From Gammaproteobacteria bacterium (GTDB lineage Bacteria; Pseudomonadota; Gammaproteobacteria; Enterobacterales; Alteromonadaceae), in NCBI GenBank assembly GCA_018222405.1, contig JAAFAI010000032.1:1-34611 (forward strand): a stretch of 34,611 nucleotides of DNA. Direction: 5' to 3'. The notes below the pieces were generated by a model. The model was not told the origin of the DNA. It did no database searches and was given only the letters and a program-made list of their open reading frames with translations. Within the stretch, counting starts at the first letter, position 1; every line of letters starts with the position of its first letter. The position numbers were made by a program, and so were the translations under genes. Shown one piece after another: positions 1 to 7,289 of the stretch.

Positions 1-37
1 GCCTCCTGTTTAATGCTATGAAAAACTGAGGCGACAA

Positions 38-427
38 CTATCCTGACACAGGGGGCTTCTGTGATGAAAAAAAATATTCCCATGAGCGCCAATCCTCTTT
101 GTACTTTATATTTGGAGATGCTGGTAAGCGCTCTTCATTGATACGTAAATTATTGATAAACAATTGGTTTGAAATTGAGGATTTGAGTTTAGCGTATTCT
201 ATTGAACAATATTCTAAAGCTTCCTCGAATGTGAAATACTCTTCTCCGAAAAGAGAAGAGTAAGCGAAATAACTTACGTCATCATTAAAGTCTTCCTCTG
301 GATTTAATGATAAATTCGAATGTAGAGATGCGATACTATAATATTCTTTCTTGTAGTTACTGATATTTCTAGGGTTATACCATACATAATCGGATGAAAA
401 TTTAATCGTTTGTCTGTAATTAAGCAT
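38..427 (-). CDS. Unknown protein, last visible gene of the mobile island operon
   Basis: I do not recognise this 129-residue protein. The ATG at 427 is chosen because it overlaps the stop of the preceding gmtX-like gene as TAATG, a usual sign of translational coupling; an in-frame start 12 bases upstream is possible. The protein is rich in Asn, Tyr, Ser and acidic residues, has no signal peptide or membrane segment, and shows no catalytic motif I can name. It is AT-rich like the rest of the island. Its coupling to the recombinase genes suggests either a fourth conserved accessory of the mobility module or the first cargo gene. Only about 37 bases lie between its stop and the window edge, so what follows cannot be seen. 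Confidence 0.6.
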   Translation of the reverse strand: MLNYRQTIKFSSDYVWYNPRNISNYKKEYYSIASLHSNLSLNPEEDFNDDVSYFAYSSLFGEEYFTFEEALEYCSIEYAKLKSSISNQLFINNLRINEERLPASPNIKYKEDWRSWEYFFSSQKPPVSG

Positions 428-828
428 TATTTTAAGCAATTTTTTAAATATTCAATTTCTAAAGATGCCTCATCCAAATCGTGCAGTAAATTAAGCATTA
501 TTGTTGATTGCTTAAGTATCTTGCTCTTCAGTACCTCATTCTCATCTCTAAGGAGAGTTATTTCTTGATTGAGATATTTTAATATATCGTTAAGCTCGGA
601 CTGTTCTTCTTGAGAAAGAGCTAAAATATCTAACCTTCTCTGATTCTCTGCTTCTATTATATCTTTGCATAATTGAGGATGCTTTGATCTCCGTATTGAG
701 CCAGCGCCGCTTGCTCGCCCTGATTCAACACTAACTGCATCATATGTTATCCTATTCTTACTCCCATTCTTTGCCGCAACTATTAAACGATTAAGTGCAT
801 CGTAACATTCACTTTCAAATTTAGTCAT
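427..828 (-). CDS. gmtX: Small coiled-coil recombinase accessory (GmtX / TnpC-like)
   Basis: A 133-residue protein with two visible parts. The N-terminal half (about 1-65) is basic and resembles the DNA-contact segment of Tn554 TnpC-type proteins, with a run reading RASGAGSIRRSKHPQLC. The C-terminal half (about 70-130) is a heptad-rich Leu/Ile coiled coil. Small proteins of this type follow large tyrosine recombinases in Tn554-like and GMT elements and are presumed to help transposition or orientation choice; this is family knowledge, not shown here. The ATG at 828 is preferred because it sits inside the end of the gmtZ-like gene (8-base overlap); an open frame extends back to 876. The name gmtX rests on size, position and coiled coil, and needs a profile search. 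Confidence 0.6.
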   Translation of the reverse strand: MTKFESECYDALNRLIVAAKNGSKNRITYDAVSVESGRASGAGSIRRSKHPQLCKDIIEAENQRRLDILALSQEEQSELNDILKYLNQEITLLRDENEVLKSKILKQSTIMLNLLHDLDEASLEIEYLKNCLK

Positions 829-2857
829 TACATATACCATTCTGTACATTGATAACGTGCGAATCCCTGATTTCAATTAAATCCTGAATTTGTGAGGCTC
901 GCCATTTATATTGACGGCTATTCTTTTCCATATTTACTAAAGTACGATTGTACAATTCTATAGTTCTTTCAATTTTAGAAAGCGATTGATAAGACTTGTC
1001 ACATCCTTTGCAATGCGAAATATCGATTAAAGCAAATGGTCGATAATCACAATTACCTGTTTCTCCACAGCCTCCTAAAGCTGTCTCTGAAAATGCTAGT
1101 TCTCCTCTTTCGACCATTTTTGTTGTTTCAGTTGTGTCTTGGTTCAATATAATATTCTTCAAATCATTATTTTTGGCAAGATGTCTCCCCATTGGTCCAA
1201 AGATTGTTTGATCAGATATTACAAATTTATGCAGTGCTATAGCCGTGGCAGGTGCTAAAGAGTCTCGATATACGCTTGTAAAGTTATTTAACTGACTAAC
1301 TATATTGTTCGCTGCGTTTGAGCCACTTGAGTAAAAAAGTGCCATAGCGTTATGAAGTTGCCGTAATTGCCGCCTAAGACTTGGGATGCTTACCGTACCA
1401 GAAGCAACAGCATATATTGCAAGCGACCTACGAAATTGATGACTTTTATAGCTCCATTGAACTCCAACGTTCAGGTCTTCTCTTTCAAAATCCAGGTTAG
1501 GATCAATCCTCATTATTTCAACTTTATCTGTTTCGAGTATGGATGAATCAGATACTGATAATTTCTTGAAAGACTGAGTAAATTGCTTATGAGTATGCTT
1601 AGAATGTGCTTTCCGAGAATTTTTTATTGCTGGGAACAGCAAGCGTTCATTTGACACTGTCTTAATGTATTTTTCATTTTTGGCCGTATTATAGATAACT
1701 TGGGATATTTTTTGAGCTAGATCATATGCATGTTTACCTATATCGTTAGTTACCCAGAACCCAACACCAGTATCAGTAAGGGAAGATTTTTTAGATTCCC
1801 CGTATATGAGAGGGTAAGTATTAGTTGCTATTGTATGTAATTTGAGAGAATTTTGCCTTAATATAGAAATATCGCTAATTCTTGCTCCTGTATATGCAAT
1901 CAAAACTCTAAAGCAAACCTCCTGTACCTCCCCAAAATATTGTAGAATGCCCTCAATTGATCTGTTCTTATTGAAACTTTCTAATTTTTTGAAATATTGA
2001 TTAAATTCATCCGAATCCTTTAGTGGCCAGCCATAATTATAATTATTAGGTAGATTTGTTCTTTTTGTTTTTTTGAGGATATTAAGATATTTTCCATTTA
2101 TCTTTAGATGGCGTCTAGCTTCTATCTGACTACTTCCGAAAATTGGGTGTGAAGCGTTCATATTTATAATATAAATTAGTTTATCTATGTCGAAATCTGT
2201 TATCAAAGACAAATCACTTTCTAGCTTTAGAAGTGAGTTTAAATAAATTCTCTCGGGAATTGGTAACGTTTGCTGTGTTGTTTTAGTTAATTCATCCAAC
2301 ATATACTCAATGTATTTTCTGAATCTTCTTTTTACTGATATAAGTGATGGAGTGATTTTTATTCTATTGGCTTTATAGTATTCCAATACATCGATTAGAT
2401 GTAGTAAGCCACGGCATACAGATGGAGTTAGTGCTGGCTCTAGAATATGATTAAAGTTACCTGTTAGTAATTTATGAAAACTTACTTTTTCTTTTATTGC
2501 TATTTCAGCTAACCTTCGTAGAGCATAATTAATTATTTTTTGCTTACTGTAACCAGTTTTAAAGTCTGCTCTTTTTAATGGACAATATAATGCATATATT
2601 TGAAGTCCTTTTAATAATTCTATGATTTCTTCATTTGGATATTTCAAGTTTTCAGTTGGTAGTGAGAAATTTAGAATTAATGTGTCAATCCCCGATTCTA
2701 TTCTCCACGTGTTATCCGAATATCTTGATAGGATCTTCCCTGATTCGTCATAAGAAATGATAGGCTCCTTTAATGGAGGAAATGCTGTAGCTGAAAAATC
2801 GAAGTCGAACTGGTTTAAACCAGCAACATGTGATTTTAATTTATTTAGTGGTTCCAT
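821..2857 (-). CDS. gmtZ: Large tyrosine recombinase/integrase with C-terminal Cys cluster (GmtZ-like)
   Basis: A 678-residue tyrosine recombinase. The catalytic residues are visible: Arg326 in TGARISD, His473 and Arg476 in HQFRRS, His502 and the likely nucleophile Tyr509 in LHNAMALFY. Residues 1 to about 290 would be the core-binding part. After the catalytic domain a conserved-looking GGC segment supplies Cys597, Cys603, Cys616 and Cys619, a probable zinc-binding cluster like those at the ends of Tn554 TnpB-type proteins, followed by a helical tail. Its start overlaps the end of the preceding frameshifted gene (2845-2857) and its end overlaps the gmtX-like gene, so the genes are co-translated. 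It probably cuts and rejoins DNA during island movement with the 484-residue recombinase upstream. The GmtZ assignment follows size and order in GMT islands. Confidence 0.7.
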   Translation of the reverse strand: MEPLNKLKSHVAGLNQFDFDFSATAFPPLKEPIISYDESGKILSRYSDNTWRIESGIDTLILNFSLPTENLKYPNEEIIELLKGLQIYALYCPLKRADFKTGYSKQKIINYALRRLAEIAIKEKVSFHKLLTGNFNHILEPALTPSVCRGLLHLIDVLEYYKANRIKITPSLISVKRRFRKYIEYMLDELTKTTQQTLPIPERIYLNSLLKLESDLSLITDFDIDKLIYIINMNASHPIFGSSQIEARRHLKINGKYLNILKKTKRTNLPNNYNYGWPLKDSDEFNQYFKKLESFNKNRSIEGILQYFGEVQEVCFRVLIAYTGARISDISILRQNSLKLHTIATNTYPLIYGESKKSSLTDTGVGFWVTNDIGKHAYDLAQKISQVIYNTAKNEKYIKTVSNERLLFPAIKNSRKAHSKHTHKQFTQSFKKLSVSDSSILETDKVEIMRIDPNLDFEREDLNVGVQWSYKSHQFRRSLAIYAVASGTVSIPSLRRQLRQLHNAMALFYSSGSNAANNIVSQLNNFTSVYRDSLAPATAIALHKFVISDQTIFGPMGRHLAKNNDLKNIILNQDTTETTKMVERGELAFSETALGGCGETGNCDYRPFALIDISHCKGCDKSYQSLSKIERTIELYNRTLVNMEKNSRQYKWRASQIQDLIEIRDSHVINVQNGICND

Positions 2858-4766
2858 GTTATTTTCATCGACTCTTGTAGTTCAATTTCCTGTTCAAAGA
2901 ATTTGGTGATGAGGCCATCTTCGAATACTTCTTCCTCAATTTTAACAACCATTTCTTGATGGTCAGTTGATAAGGATTTAATATAATTTATAATAGTTTG
3001 AATGCGTTTAACTATGGGGTCAAAATAAATTTGAAAGTGATATGTGTCAGACAGTGTTACTTCAACTTCTTGAAGAAAAAATAGATAACTTAAAAGCTTT
3101 CTAACGTCCTTTGAATCAGCATGAACTATAAACTTCTCGCAAAATAAACAACCTTCTTTCGATGCACAATTGACCTCGATGTTCATTGGTTTAATGTCGA
3201 GTGGTGCCGGCGAAAATGATGCACATCCACCTAATTCACTCTCTACTTCATGATTTTTGCTTTTTTTTAGTTTAACGATTTTTGACAAATTGTTTACGAA
3301 GTTTCCTATTTCGGTAACATGGCCACTGACTGTACCTCTTGCATAGTTTTTTATTATAGTGTTAGGTGAGTTCTGTAATATTTCTGAAATGAGCCTAATA
3401 TTATCAGTTTCATGTAGTAAAACATCAGACTTCGTAGCTCTAGAAATTAAGCTATTAAAATGTGGAACTTCACTAAAGTGTTTAAAGAATTTTTTTGTCT
3501 CCGAAAATCGATTAAAACCTCGTTTTGTGAAGGAAAAAAATAGGAGTCCGCAATTCTCCTCTTTTTCCCCATATGCTTCGATCAACGCTTTTCTTAAATT
3601 CAAATATCTTTGAAATAAGCTGAAATCTGATTTTAGTAGCTTGAATTCTACTTTTTTATATTTAGCTCTAGCTTTTATATAACTAAATTTCCAATAGGAT
3701 TTTGCAAAAGTTTCTTTTGTGAAGTCACCCCAAGGTATTTCACTATAATTAGCAAAATCCTCTAATCCGGATCTATTGGGTGCTACTAGTTGCATGAATA
3801 ATTTTCTGTATGCTGATAGAGCAAGCTCTCCAAAGTAGATACGTAATTTATGATTTCTGTCGTTATTTACTTCTTGAACTATAGCTTTTTGTTCTTTTAT
3901 TCTTTTTTTGAGGTGATTTCGCGTGTCTTTATTTAGGTTGGGAAACAAATACAATAATCTATTTTCGTTTAACCACTCGTTTTTTTCAAAGTCAAAAGGG
4001 CTTATTACTTTTGTTTTTTCGTCTTGCCTACGATGAAAAATATTTGTTGTTAGAGGTAATAATACATATTGATTATCTTTCTCATTTAGGAAATCAGGTA
4101 CATTCCAACTATATGGAAATTTCGCTGAGTGAATTAGAATTTCTTCACCCATTTTAAATGTATTGAAGTAAAAATCTTTGACTTTTTTTGACTCATCTTC
4201 AAATAACGGTGTTGTCGAATTCTTTTTTTTCTATATTTGTACCAATGTCTTAAAGATAATTGGTTTTCTGGATATTGAATTTCATATATATGACAATAGA
4301 AATCCCAGATCGCATGTATTCTATTATTTTTCTTGTATTGTTCGAAAATTAACCTTTCAAAGTTAGACTTGTTTATTTCAGTTGTATCGAAATTAAATTC
4401 TGAGTGAGGCTTATTTATCGACTCACAGTATATAATGAATTGTGAAAGTTGTTCGCAAATTCCATACTTTGTAGTTGCATTTTGTCTTAATAAAAATAAG
4501 TACTCTAAAAATTTATTTAACAATAATACACGTTCAGCGTCCAATGATTCTAAAACGACTCTTTTTCCTGTTTTGAACCATACTCTTCCGTCAAGAAACG
4601 TCTCACGCGTTTTATAACATAAGGCACCTAAGTCGAATGATTTACCTGATTTTCCACCGACTTGGAGAATTACTTTTTCAGCGCTTGGACATGAAAGTGG
4701 TAAATCATTTTCCATTTCAATACGTTTCAGTCCTTCTCGATAGTTAAAGTTATTAGAGTCAATCAT
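2845..4766 (-). CDS. VPA1269-family/TnpB-like island protein split by a -1 frameshift at an A8 run
   Basis: Two overlapping frames are best read as one gene. The first runs from ATG 4766 to a stop at 4134 (210 codons); the second is open from a stop at 4231-4233 and has its first ATG at 4152, ending at 2845. From about 4223 the upstream frame becomes very basic, the usual look of an out-of-frame AT-rich reading, while the other frame supplies a balanced sequence (KNSTTPLFEDESKK...). A -1 shift on the eight-A run gives a continuous 640-residue protein. The C-terminal part has a GGC start and a Cys cluster ending CLFC, resembling the tail of the GmtZ-like neighbour, and a degenerate recombinase-like segment ending near NTIIKNYARG. 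In GMT islands a VPA1269-family protein sits between GmtY and GmtZ, which fits. It could be programmed slippage, a mutation or a sequencing error. Confidence 0.65.
4223..4230 (-). other. A8 homopolymer, candidate -1 slippery site
   Basis: On the coding (minus) strand the zero-frame codons are AGA AAA AAA AGA, so A AAA AAA fits the X XXY YYZ pattern of a -1 slippery site. Slipping back one base leads straight into the 435-codon downstream frame through AAG AAT TCG. Runs of eight or more A also permit polymerase slippage. I did not find a convincing downstream stem-loop by eye. Confidence 0.5.
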
Positions 4767-4799
4767 TGCTCTAGTCTACAGTTTAGTATTTGTCTGATT

Positions 4800-6254
4800 T
4801 TATTTATCATTTCTATAACCAATAGATTGACGGTATTTATGTTCGAGACTCATCAATTCTGAATAGTTAGGGTCGTATTTGACGTATAACTCTGTTGTTT
4901 CTCTATTTTTGTGGCTCATACGTGTTTGTATTTGCTTATAAACTTCCTCTATATCATTCGGGTATAATTCTTTTAACTGGTCTCTAAGGTTAATGCCGTA
5001 TGTTGCCCTTAGGTCATGAAAGTGAAATGAATATCCTTCCCCTAGTATTACTCTCATTTGAGGTAAAATATGGTTAGCAATATAGTCATGAACGCCACCC
5101 CCAATTCTTGCTTTACTGCGAGAGTTTTCTGGCCTAAAGGTTTTCAAGTCTGCTTGTCTATCGTAATAGGGAGTTCCACGATTTGTTAAAAATATATATG
5201 CCGATTCTTTTTGCTCTTCAGAAGGATTATTTATCCCAAGATTTTTAAAGTACAACTTTAGCCTTTTTTTGTATCTAGGGCTGTTTATATAGACCTGTAA
5301 AGTTTGAACCCAAGAATAAGGCATAAAAATATTGATATTTCGCGATAATTTGCTGTCGGCTATATAGCTTTTTCCCGCTTGTATTATGTGGTTAATGTCA
5401 TCATATCCGCTCGGTAAGTTAAGTTTTACGCTTATATCTTTGGTACTAAGTGTCAATATAGTCTGTAGCCTGGCCCCTGTTTTTAAAGCAGTTTTAAAAA
5501 TATAGCGCATTTCTATATTTTTCTTGCATTTATTGTTGTCTAGTATTTGGGAAAGTACTGCGTGCTCTGACGCTGATAAAGGTTTCAACTTTCCGCCATC
5601 TTCGATATACAAATGTTTATCGACGCTAACTTCTTTAGGTGCTCTAATTTGCTCCTCTTGGGATAAAGCATAGTACATCGTTTTCTCTGGGGTGATAAAC
5701 GATGTCATTTTCTCAGTATAGGGTGGGTATGAGCCAAAAAACTCATCACCATAGTCATTTAGGCAATCTTTACAAAACCTGATTACATCAGATACTTTTC
5801 GTTTTGCTGTTCGAGGAGTGATTCTTCCCTCATAGATAAGTTCTTGTAGATACTTACTGTACTTGTAAATTGGCTTGTTTAATCTGTTTCTTGGAGGTTC
5901 TTTCCAATTCAGTTTATTTTTCATGCAGAAGTTGAAAAATTCTTCTAGGCTTTGAGCAGTAGAGGAGATTGTACTTTCATGCACTCTATTCTTTCTGGCT
6001 GTTAAGAGCGAGAGAGTAGAGTGTCTCTCGATAGCCATCGAATCTTCATCGTAAAGTATGGGAATGCGATTGAAATTTCTATTTGATGGAGAAGTGTTTG
6101 AAAAGAAAATTTGATGTTGTACTTCCTCTCCATCTTCGGAAAGATAACAGAAAACAAACTTTTCAACATCGTCAGGAGAGGAAGCAAGAAATTCTTTCTT
6201 GGTAATTCGCTTTTTCAAAGAAAAGCTTTTTAAGTTAAGTCTCTTTATAGCCAT
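4800..6254 (-). CDS. gmtY: Tyrosine recombinase, first gene of the mobile island (GmtY-like)
   Basis: A 484-residue tyrosine recombinase with a complete catalytic set: Arg262 in TGARLQT, His413 and Arg416 in HFHDLRAT, His448 in MSHKNRE and the likely nucleophile Tyr457 in TELYVKY. Residues about 80-180 form a helical SAM-like core-binding region. It is the promoter-proximal gene of the leftward island operon; the frameshifted large gene starts 33 bases after its stop. Its start is only about 90 bases from the junction with the disrupted yigZ gene, a usual place for an integrase that acts on the nearby end. A possible promoter lies between (TTGTAC at 6290-6295 and TATGAG at 6268-6273, spacer 16), but it is weak and so is the ribosome site. 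AT content is much higher than in the flanking host genes. Confidence 0.75.
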   Translation of the reverse strand: MAIKRLNLKSFSLKKRITKKEFLASSPDDVEKFVFCYLSEDGEEVQHQIFFSNTSPSNRNFNRIPILYDEDSMAIERHSTLSLLTARKNRVHESTISSTAQSLEEFFNFCMKNKLNWKEPPRNRLNKPIYKYSKYLQELIYEGRITPRTAKRKVSDVIRFCKDCLNDYGDEFFGSYPPYTEKMTSFITPEKTMYYALSQEEQIRAPKEVSVDKHLYIEDGGKLKPLSASEHAVLSQILDNNKCKKNIEMRYIFKTALKTGARLQTILTLSTKDISVKLNLPSGYDDINHIIQAGKSYIADSKLSRNINIFMPYSWVQTLQVYINSPRYKKRLKLYFKNLGINNPSEEQKESAYIFLTNRGTPYYDRQADLKTFRPENSRSKARIGGGVHDYIANHILPQMRVILGEGYSFHFHDLRATYGINLRDQLKELYPNDIEEVYKQIQTRMSHKNRETTELYVKYDPNYSELMSLEHKYRQSIGYRNDK

Positions 6255-6297
6255 TAGTTTCTAATATCTCATATCTAGACTTTTCTAAAGTACAATA

Positions 6298-6344
6298 TTA
6301 AAAACCGTGTAGTAACTAGTTTTTTGTTAAAACCGGGTAGTAGC
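6298..6344. repeat. Imperfect direct repeat at the island/yigZ junction, candidate attachment site
   Basis: Two copies of nearly the same sequence lie side by side: TTAAAAACCGTGTAGTAAC (6298-6316) and TTAAAACCGGGTAGTAGC (6327-6344). They sit exactly where yigZ homology stops. Between them TAAC (6313-6316) and GTTA (6326-6329) form a small inverted pair around a T run. Recombination sites for tyrosine recombinases often combine a core with arm repeats, so this is a plausible element end. The matching left end is outside the window. Confidence 0.5.
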
Positions 6345-6618
6345 CCACGTCTTTGTGCTGTAGCACGTTTAATATCGGTTTGCCTGCTGTGCCGCTTGGT
6401 TCTCCATCGTCTGAACAGGCAACACTCACCGGCATGTTCGGGCGGCCTAACAGATAAGCCCAGCAGTGATGGCGGGCATCGGGGTATTGGGCTTTTTTCT
6501 GAGCGAGTAGTTCCATGGCGGTTTCGCGGTCGGACGCGCCGGCAGCAAACGCGTGGAATTTGCTTTTTTTGATTTCGTAGAGCACTTCAAGTGCCTGACT
6601 GGGAGTTTGGTATGACAT
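6316..6618 (-). pseudogene. yigZ: YigZ/IMPACT-family protein truncated by the mobile island
   Basis: The first 92 residues match the N-terminal domain of YigZ (IMPACT family, about 200 residues in Escherichia coli): an EIKKSKFHAF start, the PDARHHCWAYLLG segment and the family motif SDDGEPSGTAGKP. Just after HKDVG, where the family continues into a VVRYFGG-type motif, the frame runs into unrelated sequence (YYPVLTKN) and stops at 6316. The second half, including the whole C-terminal DUF1949-like domain, is therefore missing. The break coincides with the sharp change to AT-rich DNA and with the direct repeat, so insertion of the island is the direct explanation. YigZ is a conserved non-essential protein of unclear role in E. 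coli. The remaining 3' half should lie beyond the island's left end, outside the window. Confidence 0.85.
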
Positions 6619-6701
6619 CGCCGGTAGTGTAACTGAAAAGGCGGTTAAGTCGAAGTACTACACGGCGGATACAGAGTCCGCCGCTTGCTGTTTGCAGGGA
6701 G

Positions 6702-7139
6702 TTACATGCGGCGCATATGCGCCATGCACTCTACCTCAACCATGGCGCCCATTGGCAGGCCGTCTACGCCAAATGCGCTACGAGCCGGTAAGGCACCCTT
6801 GGTGAAGAAGGTGGTATAAACGGCGTTAAAGTCGGGCCACTTACTAATGTCATCTATCATTACCGTGCACTTAAACACGTCTTCCATACCGAGTCCCAGT
6901 GAATCAAGAGCCATTTTTACATTAAGCATTACCTGTTTGGCCTGAGCTGGCATGGTCGCAGGCATCTCGCCGTTTTCATCGAGCGGGATCTGACCCGAAA
7001 GGTACACAATATTATCCACCTGGGTGGCCAGCGAATAAGGGGCGTTCTCATTAGGGTGGGGGAAGTATTTTAACTTTGCCAGAGCGAGCTGGCTGAAGCT
7101 TAGCAGTACTGCAATCAGGGTTAACTTAGTTAAGTTCAC
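6702..7139 (-). CDS. Exported RidA-family (YjgF/UK114) protein
   Basis: A 145-residue protein: an N-terminal signal peptide (MNLTKLTLIAVLLSFSQLALA) followed by a full RidA-type domain with the motifs VYLSGQIP and ARSAFGVDGLPMGAMVEVECMA. Typical RidA proteins are cytoplasmic deaminases of reactive enamines/imines of about 125 residues and rely on an Arg in the C-terminal strand; here the equivalent segment has ARSAFGVDGLP. The signal peptide sends this copy to the periplasm, where its substrate is not known. The frame is open to 7229, but GTG 7139 is preferred: AGGAG lies six bases upstream and the signal peptide starts cleanly there. It follows the CHAT gene after about 150 bases and may or may not be part of that operon. 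Confidence 0.75.
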   Translation of the reverse strand: MNLTKLTLIAVLLSFSQLALAKLKYFPHPNENAPYSLATQVDNIVYLSGQIPLDENGEMPATMPAQAKQVMLNVKMALDSLGLGMEDVFKCTVMIDDISKWPDFNAVYTTFFTKGALPARSAFGVDGLPMGAMVEVECMAHMRRM

Positions 7140-7289
7140 CACAAACTCCTGTTTATCTGTCGTTAAATTATTTTTATGCGAATCTATAGTTACGTAGTAA
7201 CGATTAAACAACAAGCCCCGACATTGCATATCAGTTCAACTAACCACTTTTTACGATCAGTTTCGGTTACTCCCGTCTGTGTATTTGGG

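Noticed and set aside
3359..3613. 84-codon plus-strand frame in the island
   Set aside because: It is antisense to the frameshifted recombinase-like gene and is explained by the AT-rich composition.
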